Counted from the first letter of the stretch, positions 53,477 to 63,068 are shown. The stretch is DNA of 64,000 nt from Bin5 sp965242905 (GCA_965242905.1 CBDETM010000002.1:2170001-2234000); one strand, 5' to 3'. Notes: generated by a model from the sequence alone, not told the origin. Translations and numbers: made by a program.

Positions 53477-53745
53477 TGCGTTTGAAGAAAATTTAGAATG
53501 GGTGAAAGGGGACTGTAAGTTCAAAATCAACCTTGGTCAACACTGACGCAGTGCTTAGGAGGAAGGTTGATTTAGACCAGAAGCTCCTGAGTCTTGCTTC
53601 AGTTCCCTTCTCGTATAGAGGCCTAAATTCCCGCGCACATGGTATACTGACTTCGGCCACCGGCACGCCCTCCAATTCTTCCGGCCGCCGCCCTATTTGC
53701 TCAGTCAGAGCAGCACGCGCGCAAAAAACCGCAGAGTTCCCAAAA

Positions 53746-54306
53746 ATGCTATCCATCAAACCCGACCACTGGATCCGCCGGCAGGCCGTCGAACACGGCA
53801 TGATCGAGCCATTCGAAGACCGCCAAAGACGCGACGGCATGATCTCCTACGGCCTCAGCAGCTTCGGCTACGACATCCGCGTCGCCCGAGACTTCCGCAT
53901 TTTCACCCCCGCCACCGGCGAACTCACCGTCATCGACCCCAAGGCGATCGACGAACAGGCCCTGCAGTCCTACCACGGCGACGACTGCATCATCCCGCCC
54001 AACAGTTTCGCCCTCGCCCGCACCATCGAATACTTCCGCATCCCCCGCAACGTGCTCGCCGTCTGCGTCGGCAAATCAACCTACGCCCGCTGCGGCATCA
54101 TCGTCAACGTCACCCCGTTCGAACCCGAATGGGAAGGCTACGTCACCATCGAGATCAGCAACACCACCCCCCTCCCGGCCCGCATCTACGCCGGCGAAGG
54201 CATCGCCCAGGTCCTCTTCTTCGAAGGCGAAGCCCCCGAAGTCTCCTACGCCGACCGCAACGGCAAATACCAGAAACAGTCCGGCATCACCCTGCCCCGC
54301 CTGTAA
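53746..54306 (+). CDS. dcd: dCTP deaminase
   Basis: 186 residues from the ATG at 53746 (MLSIKPDHWIRRQ); the frame upstream to 53533 is not conserved. Features: GYDIRVARDFRIFTP, PPNSFALARTIEYFRIPRN, the nucleotide and active-site loop VGKSTYARCGIIVNVTPFEPEWEG with its catalytic Glu region, ISNTTPLPARIYAGEGIAQVLFF and YQKQSGITLPR. It deaminates dCTP to dUTP for thymidylate synthesis; some homologues also have dUTPase activity. A TATACT near 53652-53657 may be its -10 box. The size is normal. Confidence 0.95.
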   Translation: MLSIKPDHWIRRQAVEHGMIEPFEDRQRRDGMISYGLSSFGYDIRVARDFRIFTPATGELTVIDPKAIDEQALQSYHGDDCIIPPNSFALARTIEYFRIPRNVLAVCVGKSTYARCGIIVNVTPFEPEWEGYVTIEISNTTPLPARIYAGEGIAQVLFFEGEAPEVSYADRNGKYQKQSGITLPRL

Positions 54307-54406
54307 AAGACACGTAACGACTCAGCCACTCGACACTCGCCACCCCGAGCGAGGCAGTAAAGGTGTTTCTCTCTCCTCACTCCTCTTCACTCTCTCCTCA
54401 CCCGCC

Positions 54407-55153
54407 CTACAGATCGTAGATAGCCCGCATATTCTCGCCCAGAACCAGCGCCTCATCCCTCTCCGAAAAACCGGCCATCCGGATCCCGTTCACCCCATGC
54501 GTCGCGATCCCCGCCGGCGCATTCGAGCCGAAAACAATCCGGTCCGCCCCCAGCTCCCCGCTCTGCACAATCCCTGAAATCGTAAACGGCTCCGCCGCCG
54601 CGATCAGCGTCGTGCCCAGATAGATGTTGGCGTTCTCCTGCGCCGCCTGCACCGCCGACCTCACCCACTCGCGGTACCCCATGTGGTCCATGATGATCGT
54701 CACCTCAGGGTGGTTCCTGGCGATGTGTGCGATATACTCCGGCGCGCAGCCGCTCATATGGGAACCCGAGTGGATCGTCGCCGTAATGCCTAGCGAGCGC
54801 GCCAGGTCCATCACCGGATCGACCGCAGAGCTGTCCAGACGGTAACGGTGGCCGGCCGCCATTAGCTTCACCGTGCGCGCCCCTCGCCGCACACAGCTCT
54901 CCAGGTCCGCCAGCGCGTCCGGCCCCATCGTCGGGTTGACCAGACAGCCGGGCAGAATGCGCGCTTCGCCCGCGACCGCGTCCAGCACCGCCGCGTTCCC
55001 GGGCCGCGGGTCGGCCGGCACACCGCCCTGAAACACGACGCTCACGTCGATGCCGGCCTCGTCCGCATTGGCGAGCAGGCCGGCCGGCCCATAGGGTTTG
55101 CCGTCAAATTCATCAGGCATATAGGATTCGAAATCGGCGACGAATTGACTCAT
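54407..55153 (-). CDS. Amidohydrolase-related protein lacking metal ligands
   Basis: 248 residues from the ATG at 55153 (MSQFVADFESY). It follows the TIM-barrel amidohydrolase-2 pattern: GLLANADEAGIDVSVV, TVKLMAAGHRYRLD, TATIHSGSH, TIIMDHMGYREW and ADRIVFGSNAPAG. The usual N-terminal HxH pair (DxHxH) is absent, and the FGSDxP Asp, a catalytic metal ligand, reads Asn. It may therefore be non-catalytic, use fewer metals, or have been shortened at its N-terminus. It stands alone downstream of a 59-bp repeat. Confidence 0.7.
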   Translation of the reverse strand: MSQFVADFESYMPDEFDGKPYGPAGLLANADEAGIDVSVVFQGGVPADPRPGNAAVLDAVAGEARILPGCLVNPTMGPDALADLESCVRRGARTVKLMAAGHRYRLDSSAVDPVMDLARSLGITATIHSGSHMSGCAPEYIAHIARNHPEVTIIMDHMGYREWVRSAVQAAQENANIYLGTTLIAAAEPFTISGIVQSGELGADRIVFGSNAPAGIATHGVNGIRMAGFSERDEALVLGENMRAIYDL

Positions 55154-55818
55154 TTTGGGCCTCCGGTCTGTTTGGTTGAGGATTGCCTTCGCTGCCGCCC
55201 CCTGTTCGAGTGCGTACAAAGGATCTATACCCTATCTGCGATCCCGCCCTGCGTCAAGCACCCCATTCCGGACGGGCGCATCCCAATATTCGAGCGAACT
55301 TTCCTATACCTCGGATAGCAGCGGAGCCATGTCCAGTCCGCTTTCAACCCTGAAGTAGGCGAAGAGCCTCCTCTGACCACTTACCACTGACCACTGCAGT
55401 TCTGGGCGGTCGGGCCTATTCGGCCCTCCCTTGTGCGGGGGCTCCGCCCCCGCAACGCCCCCTCTCCTACAACATGCCTCATCGACTGGGTGTCGATATT
55501 GGTGACAGGTGCCTAATCGAAGGTGTCTAGCCAGACCACCCCCCGCCAGTCCCATCAGATCCCTGTAGGTGCCGGCCATGTGCCTGCCCTCGCACGCCCA
55601 ACTGACGGACTCCACCGTAAGGCCAGCCCTGGCGCCTGCACTGCGTCTCGCCAGAAGACGTTAAACAATTCCAGCCACCGCTGGCATTGATTCCCCGCCA
55701 GACTGTTCCCACCCCAAAACTGGGATGCTCCCATTCCCGACCAACACCCATCCGCATTGCACGATCGCGCGCACACGTGCTATACAGTGCCTGACCATCA
55801 CGCCGCCAGGAGCCCGCA
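55154..55818. other. Gene-free stretch with long repeat
   Basis: 665 bp without a recognisable gene. It contains the fifth copy of the 59-bp repeat and a long right flank shared with copy 2. Confidence 0.6.
55404..55735. repeat. 59-bp dispersed repeat, copy 5, with long right flank
   Basis: The core at 55404-55462 matches copies 2-4. Downstream blocks GTAGGTGCCGGCC, CAGCCACCGCTGGCATTGA and CCCCGCCAGACTGTTCCCA match the flank of copy 2 (19360-19480), in the same order but with different spacing. CCCTCTCCTACAAC right after the core is shared with copy 4. Confidence 0.8.
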
Positions 55819-56856
55819 ATGCACCCGCCACGGAGCAGCCCAATGACGACCCACCCTCTTCCCGCACCCGAAGACCTGACCATCTGCTTTGCCCACGTAG
55901 CCTATCAGCTGGAAACAATCTTTGCCCGCCGCCAATCCCATCTGCGCAGCAACACCCCCGCTGGGCAGGAGCGCATCCAGCACTTCCAGGCCTGGACCCC
56001 GGAGGAAGTGGTTGCCCGCCTCCCGCAGGCCGATGTCCTGCTCGTCTCCGGCTTCTGGCAGAACCATCTCCTCGACGTCACGCCCCGCCTCCGTTTCATC
56101 CAATCGATCGGCGCCGGCGTCGACCAGTTCGACCTCGACGCCCTCCGCCAACGCGGCATCCGCTTGGCCACCGCCAGCGGCGTCAACAGCAACGCCGTCA
56201 GCGAACACGCCATGGCCCTCATCCTCGCCTTCACCCGCCACATCCACACCGGCCGCGACCGCCAGCAGAACCGCGCCTGGCGCGGCATGATCGGCGACCT
56301 CGCCCTGCGCGAAGATGAGCTGGGCGGCAAGACCCTCCTCATCATCGGCCTCGGCAAGATCGGCTCCCGCCTCGCCAAACTGGCCAAGGCCTTCGACATG
56401 CGCGTCATCGCCACAAAACGCAACCCCGCCACCGCCGCCGCACCCGCCGACGCCGTCCACCCGCCCGATGACCTGCCCGCACTCCTGCCCCAGGCCGATT
56501 TCGTCGCCCTCACCTGTCCCCTGACACCGGCAACCGAGAACCTGATCGACGCCGCAGCCTTCGCGCAGATGAAAGAGAGTGCCTACCTCATCAACGTCGC
56601 CCGCGGCGGCTGTGTCCACGAACCCGCCATGCTCACAGCCCTCCAATCCGGCGCCATCGCCGGCGCCGGCATCGACCACTTCTGGGAAGAGCCTCTCCCC
56701 CAGGACTCCCCCTTCTGGGGCCTCGAAAACGTCCTTATCACCCCCCACACCGGCGGCGAAACCTGCATGTACGAAGAAAACCTGGTCGACATCCTGCTCG
56801 AAAACCTGAACCGCCTCTGGCGCGGCGAAACAGAGCTCCAGAACCAGGTCGTGTAG
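55819..56856 (+). CDS. D-2-hydroxyacid dehydrogenase
   Basis: 345 residues from the ATG at 55819 (AGGAG seven bases upstream; the ATG at 55843 also has a site). It has the D-isomer-specific dehydrogenase layout: catalytic-domain strands LLVSGFWQNHLL, the QSIGAGVDQFD segment, the Rossmann loop LLIIGLGKIGSRLAK, INVARGG with the substrate Arg, a Glu and ITPHTGG with the catalytic His. It reduces 2-keto acids with NAD(P)H or the reverse; the specific acid cannot be inferred. No operon partner. Confidence 0.88.
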   Translation: MHPPRSSPMTTHPLPAPEDLTICFAHVAYQLETIFARRQSHLRSNTPAGQERIQHFQAWTPEEVVARLPQADVLLVSGFWQNHLLDVTPRLRFIQSIGAGVDQFDLDALRQRGIRLATASGVNSNAVSEHAMALILAFTRHIHTGRDRQQNRAWRGMIGDLALREDELGGKTLLIIGLGKIGSRLAKLAKAFDMRVIATKRNPATAAAPADAVHPPDDLPALLPQADFVALTCPLTPATENLIDAAAFAQMKESAYLINVARGGCVHEPAMLTALQSGAIAGAGIDHFWEEPLPQDSPFWGLENVLITPHTGGETCMYEENLVDILLENLNRLWRGETELQNQVV

Positions 56857-56901
56857 CCGAGCAAGGTCCCTATCCGGCGGCGGGCGCAGAAGACCCCCCA
56901 A

Positions 56902-56931
56902 TTGAATTGTCAGCTAAAGAGTTGGTAGAAT
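56902..56931 (+). promoter_or_regulatory. Predicted promoter of the DUF2207 cluster
   Basis: TTGAAT (56902-56907), 18 bp, TAGAAT (56926-56931), about 100 bp before the first DUF2207 gene. Read by eye only. Confidence 0.35.
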
Positions 56932-57036
56932 GTCAGGCATGTCAGGCGCCGCTGTGCGACACTGAAGGCATCCCCCTGAGTCCGTGCCCGGGAAAGGCTG
57001 TCTGCAGCCCCACATTTGCGCCCAAAGGGGTCAATC

Positions 57037-59154
57037 ATGCCACACTTCAGGATTCCGTCCCTACACAATCCGAGGCGTCCACACGCTTCCCGAAGACGGC
57101 CCCGCCTGCCTGCACGCCTGCTCACCGGCGCCGCACTGCTTCTCGGCGTCCTCCTGATCCTGCAAGCCCACCCCGCATCGGCGCAGGGAAAGTCCCTGCT
57201 CTGGGAGCGCTTCGACGTCGATATTATCATCCGCAAAAACAGCACTTTTGAGGTGACCGAGCATCAGACCATCCGCTTTACGCGCGGAACCTTCACCTAC
57301 GGTTATCGCGACATCCCCATAAAGAACCTCACTTCCCTTGACGGCTGGACCCTGACAGACGCCAGCGGCAACAGCTACCGCTATGCGAGCTACGGCAAAG
57401 AGCCATATACATTTACCGTCACCAAAAAGGCCTCCCGTTACATCATCAACTGGTATTTTCCCCCCATCTCCAACCGCAGCGAGACGTTTAGCCTTGGCTA
57501 TACCGTGCGCGGCGGCCTGCGCTACTATGAGGGTGGCGACCAGCTCTGGTGGAAGGCAATCTACGGTGACCGCAGCTTCCCCGTGCAGGCAGGCCGGGTG
57601 AATGTCGTGGCGCCGGCCGCAATTCACGAGTGGGCCGCGTACACGAACAAGGGAGAAGCCTGGCAGGACGCCCGCGAGATCGCCTCGGCTTCGCTTCTGG
57701 AAAGCGGGCGCGAGATTGCTTATGTGATCGACGGCGAGCTGGCCCCCGGTCAGGCCTTTGAAGTGCGCGTTGAGTTTACCCCCGGCGTCGTCGCCGGCGA
57801 ACCCCAGGCGTGGCAGTTTAGGGCCGATGCCGAAGCCGCCGCACGCGAGGCCGAAATGCGCTTTCGCGCCCGCTGGGGCCCGATCCTTACGCTCCTGCTC
57901 GGCGCTCTCGGCCTGCTCTTCCTCCTCGGCGGACCGGCCGCTCTCTACCTGCTCTGGTACCGTCTCGGCCGCGACAAACCTGTCGATATGGTCGCCGACT
58001 ACCTGCCCGAACCGCCCGGCGACCTGGCCCCCGGCGTCGTCGGCACGCTTCTGGACGAGCAGGCCGATATGCAGGACATCATCGCCACGCTTGTCGACCT
58101 CGCGCAGCGCAAGGTCGTCAGCATCACCGAAGATAATACAGGCAAATCCCGGTCTGCGCGCGACTTCATCTACCGCTACGAAAACCGGAAGCTGCCCGTC
58201 TCCTCCTTTGAACAACACCTGCTGGACAGCCTCTTTAGAGGCAGAAGTGATGTCCGGCTTTCCGACTTGAGGCACAGGTTTCACAGAGAGGTGCCGGCCC
58301 TCAAACGCGCCCTCTACAGCGAAGTGATCGCGCAGGGCTTCTTCGCCCGCAGCCCGGAAAAAGTGCGCAAGCAGTACGCTGTCCTCGGTATTATTCTGTT
58401 CGTCTTGGCAGGGTTGGCTGGCAGGGGACTTTATACTATGTTCGGCGGTCTCACCGGCGCCGCCGCGCTTCCCGGCATCGGCCTTGCAGCAACCGCATTC
58501 GGCTTCCTGCTGCTCTCACGTTTCATGCCCCGCAAAACCGGCCATGGCTCCCGGCTGGCCGCACACTGGCAGGCGTTCAAACGCTATCTGCGCGATATCG
58601 ACCGCTACAGCGACCTCGAAGAAAAGAAAGAGTTGTGGGATCGCTGGCTGCCCTATGCCATCGCCTTTGGCTTGGATAAGGAGTACATCCGCAAATTTGA
58701 AAAGGTTAAAGCACCCGCGCCCGGTTGGTATATTCCCTCCCCGACATTGTACGGACCCTACCGGAGCGCATACTATGGGACCGGCACAGCCACCCGGTCG
58801 CTTGGACCGGTTGTCGCCGACGGGAGCCTTGGCGGCGGAATGTCCGGTTTGCCCTCCGGGTCCTCGGGGCGCAGCGGGCTCGACGGGGGCATGGGCAGAA
58901 ACTTGAGCGCTGTCAGCAGCGGGCTGGGTAGCAGTCTGTCAGGCTTGAGTGTCGGCCTCGGCACGATGCTGACCAGTACCAGCGTCAACATGACCAGCCG
59001 GCCCAGCAGCACCTACACAGGCGGCGACGGCTGGAGCAGAGGGGGATTCTCCGGCGGCAGCGGCTTCGGTGGGGGATTCTCCGGCGGCGGCTTCGGCGGT
59101 GGTGGCGGCGGCGGAGGAGGGGGCGGCGGTGGTGGCGGCGGCGGCTTCGGATAG
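57037..59154 (+). CDS. DUF2207 membrane protein (copy 1)
   Basis: 705 residues from the ATG at 57037 (AAAGGGG six bases upstream). A signal peptide ends near HPASAQ. Residues about 35-270 form the extracytoplasmic DUF2207 beta domain (LLWERFDVDIIIRKNSTFEV, HQTIRFTRGTFTYGYRDI). A membrane segment follows (ILTLLLGALGLLFLLGGPAALYLLWY), then a cytoplasmic helical region (DIIATLVDLAQRKVVSI), a second membrane pair near 445-490 and a Ser/Gly-rich tail ending in a long poly-Gly run with Phe-Gly. DUF2207 proteins have no assigned reaction. Tandem with a close paralogue, in a cluster ending with an SPFH protein. Confidence 0.85.
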   Translation: MPHFRIPSLHNPRRPHASRRRPRLPARLLTGAALLLGVLLILQAHPASAQGKSLLWERFDVDIIIRKNSTFEVTEHQTIRFTRGTFTYGYRDIPIKNLTSLDGWTLTDASGNSYRYASYGKEPYTFTVTKKASRYIINWYFPPISNRSETFSLGYTVRGGLRYYEGGDQLWWKAIYGDRSFPVQAGRVNVVAPAAIHEWAAYTNKGEAWQDAREIASASLLESGREIAYVIDGELAPGQAFEVRVEFTPGVVAGEPQAWQFRADAEAAAREAEMRFRARWGPILTLLLGALGLLFLLGGPAALYLLWYRLGRDKPVDMVADYLPEPPGDLAPGVVGTLLDEQADMQDIIATLVDLAQRKVVSITEDNTGKSRSARDFIYRYENRKLPVSSFEQHLLDSLFRGRSDVRLSDLRHRFHREVPALKRALYSEVIAQGFFARSPEKVRKQYAVLGIILFVLAGLAGRGLYTMFGGLTGAAALPGIGLAATAFGFLLLSRFMPRKTGHGSRLAAHWQAFKRYLRDIDRYSDLEEKKELWDRWLPYAIAFGLDKEYIRKFEKVKAPAPGWYIPSPTLYGPYRSAYYGTGTATRSLGPVVADGSLGGGMSGLPSGSSGRSGLDGGMGRNLSAVSSGLGSSLSGLSVGLGTMLTSTSVNMTSRPSSTYTGGDGWSRGGFSGGSGFGGGFSGGGFGGGGGGGGGGGGGGGGGFG

Positions 59155-59262
59155 AATCGGAATGCGCCTGCTCTCTGCAGGATGAGCCTCAAGGATGCCG
59201 CAACGTCAGTGCTCTTATATCGGTTGAGTCAACGAGTCCTCGCAAGCAATAAGGAGCGAACA

Positions 59263-61308
59263 ATGTGCGCTGGCGGCCGCATCGTCGGCCTGGCGATCAT
59301 CACAATACCAGCCCGCCTGCCTGCACGCCTGCTCACCGGCGCCGCAGTTCTTCTCGGCGTCCTCCTGATCTTGCACGCCCACCCCGCCTCCGCCCAGGAG
59401 AAGTCCCTGCTCTGGGATCGCTTCGACGTCGATATCATCATCCGCAGGGACGGCACGTTCGAGGTGACCGAGCATCAGACCATTCGCTTTACACGCGGCA
59501 CCTTCACCTTCGGCTATCGCGAAATCCCCACACGCTATTTCGATTCTATCGACGGCTGGACCCTGACAGATGCCAGCGGCAACCGCTATCGACTCGCCAA
59601 CAGCGGCAAAGAGCCATATACATTCACCGTAACCGATAGAGGCTCCCGTTACGTCGTTTACTGGTATTTCCCGCCCACCTTCAACCGCAGCGAAGTCTTC
59701 ACCCTCTCCTACACCGTGCGCGGCGGTCTGCGCTACTATGAGGCCGGCGACCAGCTCTGGTGGCAGGCAATCTACGGCGAACGCAGCTTCCCCGTGCAGG
59801 CAGGCCGGGTGAACGTCGTGGCGCCGGCTAAGATCCATGAGTGGGCCGCGTACACGAACAGGGGAGAAGCCTGGCAGGACGCACGCGAGATCGCCTCAGC
59901 TTCACGTCTGGAAAGCGGTCGCGAGATCGCCTACGTGCTCGGCAGCAGCCTGCCCCCCGGTCAGGCGTTCGAAGTACGCGTCGAGTTTACGCCCGGCGTG
60001 GTGGCTGGAGAACCGCAGCCGTGGCAGATAAGGGCCGATGCAGAAGCCGCCGCGCGTGAAGCGGAAATACGCTTTCGCGAGCGCTGGGCCCCGGTTCTCA
60101 CACTTCTGTTCGGCACCCTGGGCCTGCTCTTCCTCCTCGGCGGACCGGCCGCGCTCTACCTGCTCTGGTACCGTCTCGGCCGCGACAGACCGGTCGAGAT
60201 GGTCGCCGATTACCTGCCCGAGCCGCCCGACAATCTGGCCCCCGGCGTCGTCGGTACCCTGCTGGACGAGCAGGCCGATATGCAGGATATCATCGCCACG
60301 CTTGTCGACCTCGCCCAGCGCAAAGTCATCAGCATCACCGAAGAAAAAACGGGCCAGTTCCAGGTCGCCCGCGACTTCATCTATCGCTACGAAAACCGGA
60401 ACCTGCCCGTCTCTGCCTTCGAGCAGCTCCTCCTGGACAGCCTCTTTGAGCTCAAGGGTGAAGTCAGACTCTCGGATCTCAAGAACAGATTCCACAAAGA
60501 GTTGCCGGCTCTCAAGCGAGCGCTGTATGACGATGTGACCGCACACGGCTTTTTTGCCCGCAGCCCGGAAAAAGTGCGCAACCAGTACGGCTGCCTCGGT
60601 GTATGCCTATTGGTCTTGGCAGGGCTGGCTGGCCTGGGACTGTGGACACTCTTCAGCGGCCTCACCGGCGCCGCCATTCTGCCGGGTATCGGGCTTGCGG
60701 TAACCGCCTTCGGCTTCCTTCTGCTCTCCCGTTTCATGCCCCGCAAAACCGACGTCGGCGCCGAGCTGGCCGCACGCTGGCAGGCCTTCAAACGCTACCT
60801 GCGCAACATCGACCGCTACAGCGACCTCGAAGAGCAGAAGGAGCTGTGGGACCGCTGGCTGCCCTATGCTATCGCCTTTGGCGTCGATTCCCAGTACATT
60901 CGCAAATTTGAAGCCGTCGACGCACCCGCGCCCGGCTGGTACATCCCCGACCCGACACTGTACGGACCATACCGGCGCTGGTACTACGGGCCCGGTCCCG
61001 TTGGCCGGCCGCTTCGAACCGATGTCGGCGGCCGCGTCGGCGGCGATACCCCCGCAACGCCCTCCGGGTCCCCGGAAGGCGGCGGGCTCGGCGGCGGCCT
61101 GGGCGACGTCAGCCGCGGGCTCGGCACCAGCCTGGCCGGCATGAGCGCCGGCCTCGGCGCAATGCTCACCAGCACCAGTACCACCATGACCAGCCGGCCC
61201 AGCAGCTCCTCCACAGCCGGCGGCGGCTGGAGCGGAGGCGGCGGTTTCTCCGGCGGCGGCGGCTTCGGCGGTGGAGGCGGCGGCGGCGGAGGCGGTGGCT
61301 TCGGATAA
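59263..61308 (+). CDS. DUF2207 membrane protein (copy 2, chimeric 5' end)
   Basis: 681 residues from the ATG at 59263 with AAGGAG seven bases upstream; a frame start at 59182 lacks such a site. From LLTGAAVLLGVLL onward it parallels copy 1, including the membrane segments and the glycine-rich FG tail. Its first about 15 codons and ribosome-binding region (GGRIVGLAI) instead match the start of the 62432 gene, so its 5' end was acquired by recombination. Sequence just past the stop (GGAATGCGCCTGCTCTCTGCA) is shared with copy 1, showing that the duplication included the 3' flank. Confidence 0.85.
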   Translation: MCAGGRIVGLAIITIPARLPARLLTGAAVLLGVLLILHAHPASAQEKSLLWDRFDVDIIIRRDGTFEVTEHQTIRFTRGTFTFGYREIPTRYFDSIDGWTLTDASGNRYRLANSGKEPYTFTVTDRGSRYVVYWYFPPTFNRSEVFTLSYTVRGGLRYYEAGDQLWWQAIYGERSFPVQAGRVNVVAPAKIHEWAAYTNRGEAWQDAREIASASRLESGREIAYVLGSSLPPGQAFEVRVEFTPGVVAGEPQPWQIRADAEAAAREAEIRFRERWAPVLTLLFGTLGLLFLLGGPAALYLLWYRLGRDRPVEMVADYLPEPPDNLAPGVVGTLLDEQADMQDIIATLVDLAQRKVISITEEKTGQFQVARDFIYRYENRNLPVSAFEQLLLDSLFELKGEVRLSDLKNRFHKELPALKRALYDDVTAHGFFARSPEKVRNQYGCLGVCLLVLAGLAGLGLWTLFSGLTGAAILPGIGLAVTAFGFLLLSRFMPRKTDVGAELAARWQAFKRYLRNIDRYSDLEEQKELWDRWLPYAIAFGVDSQYIRKFEAVDAPAPGWYIPDPTLYGPYRRWYYGPGPVGRPLRTDVGGRVGGDTPATPSGSPEGGGLGGGLGDVSRGLGTSLAGMSAGLGAMLTSTSTTMTSRPSSSSTAGGGWSGGGGFSGGGGFGGGGGGGGGGGFG

Positions 61309-61555
61309 GATTGGAATGCGCCTGCTCTCTGCAAAATAGGCGCGAAGATTGCCGCAACGTGACTGCTCCCGTACGGCGCTTAAATGCCTGAGAGGAGCTG
61401 AAATACTTTAGTAGCCATAAGCAGGGGGTGTGGACAACGGTAGCAGAAATGAAGCTGCGAATTAGCGAATTTTGTGAAGTTAAACGCGATGTACAACCAC
61501 CGCACCCCGTGCTGCACTGCGACGTCGAAACAGTACCCACCTATAACGAGCCACC

Positions 61556-61972
61556 ATGCTCAAACCAGCAGTGGGCGTAATGTTTATCGGTACTGACAAC
61601 TTTTCCAACTGCAAAGCGTGTGGCAAAAAGGTTCCGATCAGGCTGCGAAATTGCCCCCACTGCAGAGAACCCGACCCACAATTGAGAAACTGCTTGGGAT
61701 GGAGGGTAAACTATACTAAGTCCCTAGACCCAACCGTTCCCGAAAAGTCGCCTTGGCCCTTCCGAATACCCTCCGGAACACGATTTACCATCTTGTCGTT
61801 TATCGCCATAATTGCCGCGGCCATTGCTACAGACTTCTTTGTGCCCGATTTGGCAATCGAACTTTTCGGACTGTCCGACGAATCAGCCAAGGTTTGGCAA
61901 GGCTTGTTGCATATGGTGATGTTTGTTGTGCTGGCGGTATGCATGGCAGCTGTGCTGAAACGGGAGTATTGA
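61556..61972 (+). CDS. Zinc-ribbon membrane protein
   Basis: A 138-residue hypothetical protein; an ATG at 61580 is a shorter alternative start. Near the N-terminus CKACGKKVPIRLRNCPHC has two CxxC knuckles of a zinc ribbon. Two hydrophobic segments follow (FTILSFIAIIAAAIATDFF and LLHMVMFVVLAVCMAAVL) with a short loop between, so it is likely a two-pass membrane protein with a cytoplasmic ribbon. It lies in the DUF2207-SPFH cluster, where other members are also membrane or zinc-ribbon proteins. Confidence 0.65.
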   Translation: MLKPAVGVMFIGTDNFSNCKACGKKVPIRLRNCPHCREPDPQLRNCLGWRVNYTKSLDPTVPEKSPWPFRIPSGTRFTILSFIAIIAAAIATDFFVPDLAIELFGLSDESAKVWQGLLHMVMFVVLAVCMAAVLKREY

Positions 61973-62167
61973 GAGGTTCCGCCCCCGATTCTGTGAACTC
62001 AAGTTAAGAATTCCCGTTCTTTGAGGAATTTCGTGTTCAACCATACAGAGCCTGACTTTGGCTACTGAAGTATATAAGTCCCGCCTGAATAGCCGGAATC
62101 AGATTAGGAAAAAATGTGGTTTCCCGTGCACGGGGGATGGAATAGACCGTTTTCGGTTATCATGGGC

Positions 62168-62190
62168 GTCGATGTTGACCCAACATCGAC
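62168..62190. promoter_or_regulatory. Perfect 10-bp hairpin upstream of the small membrane peptide
   Basis: GTCGATGTTG (62168-62177), loop ACC, CAACATCGAC (62181-62190). No T-run follows, so it is not an ordinary terminator. It could be an operator or an mRNA structure 50 nt before the small frame at 62243. Confidence 0.45.
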
Positions 62191-62242
62191 CAGCACGGCC
62201 CGTGACCGCCGCCTGCCTCATTATTTCTGAGCGTTCAATCTC

Positions 62243-62362
62243 ATGATGGACTGGCTGGTCCTCTGTTGCGAACCGTTCGTCGATCTTTGTGGAGTGTGGT
62301 TAATCCTCATCGTTCTGGGATCGGTGGTTTGGATCTACTTCAGGGATCGAATTCGGAAATGA
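62243..62362 (+). CDS. 39-residue candidate membrane peptide
   Basis: A frame of 39 codons: an acidic Cys-containing start (MMDWLVLCCEPFVDLC), a hydrophobic helix (VWLILIVLGSVVWIYF) and a basic tail (RDRIRK), the charge pattern of a small single-pass membrane protein. I see no strong ribosome-binding site. It is 69 bp before the zinc-ribbon gene at 62432. Confidence 0.4.
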   Translation: MMDWLVLCCEPFVDLCGVWLILIVLGSVVWIYFRDRIRK

Positions 62363-62431
62363 CTTCCCACGAAAAGAAAACGGCTAGGCACGTGATTGCA
62401 GCGTGTCCTCGGATGCAATAAGGAGCGAACT

Positions 62432-62974
62432 ATGCGCGGTGGCGGCCGTATCGTCGGCCTGGCAACAATGGCAATATCAGCCGTCCTCTTCCTCGGTTGG
62501 ACCGTAGCGGTCGTAACCTCCGGCACGACCGCCGGCGGCATCGCGCTGGGTCTCTTCCTGGCGCTGATCGTGTGCGCGCCCCTGCTGGGCATCGGCTTCT
62601 ATCTCTGGCGCAAAGGGCAGCAGGAGCTGACCGAATTCGCGCAGGTCGCACAGGAGAAGAAGATCCTCAACATGGTCCTCACCCAGGGCCAGGTGAGCGT
62701 GCAAGAGATCATCGTCGAGCTGCAGCAACCGCGCGAAGCCGTCGAGGACATGATCCGCAGCCTGGTCGGCAAGCAGCTTTTCAGCGGCGCCATCAACTGG
62801 GAGGAAGGCCTACTCTATAGCGTCGACAGCCAGAAGCTCACCGACGGGCGCAACTGCCCCAACTGCGGCGGCGAACTCGAGCTGGCCGGCAAAGGACTGA
62901 TCCAGTGCGGTTACTGCGGCAGCGAGGTCTTCCTGACCCAGCGCGCCGCAACCCGGATGAACAGCGCAACGTAA
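62432..62974 (+). CDS. Two-pass membrane protein with winged-helix-like and zinc-ribbon domains
   Basis: 180 residues from the ATG at 62432 with AAGGAG seven bases upstream. Two membrane helices lie at about 9-29 and 33-56. Then comes a soluble domain (ILNMVLTQGQVSVQEIIVEL, EAVEDMIRSLVGKQLFSGAINW) with the pattern of a winged helix, and a C-terminal zinc ribbon (CPNCGGEL and CGYCGS). Function unknown. Its ribosome-binding region and first codons were copied onto the second DUF2207 gene. The next genes encode a coiled-coil protein and an SPFH protein. Confidence 0.75.
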   Translation: MRGGGRIVGLATMAISAVLFLGWTVAVVTSGTTAGGIALGLFLALIVCAPLLGIGFYLWRKGQQELTEFAQVAQEKKILNMVLTQGQVSVQEIIVELQQPREAVEDMIRSLVGKQLFSGAINWEEGLLYSVDSQKLTDGRNCPNCGGELELAGKGLIQCGYCGSEVFLTQRAATRMNSAT

Positions 62975-63068
62975 TGTATGTAGAACGCTCTGAATCCATC
63001 ACATAGCGGGACCGGAATTCGCCCCGTCTGATCGACGCGTCGAAAACCGGCCGGACAAGAGGACAAAA

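Noticed and set aside
62118..62150. Single GTTTCCCGTGCACGGGGGAT-like sequence resembling a type I-E CRISPR repeat
   Set aside because: Only one copy with an interrupted match; no second repeat, spacer periodicity or cas gene.
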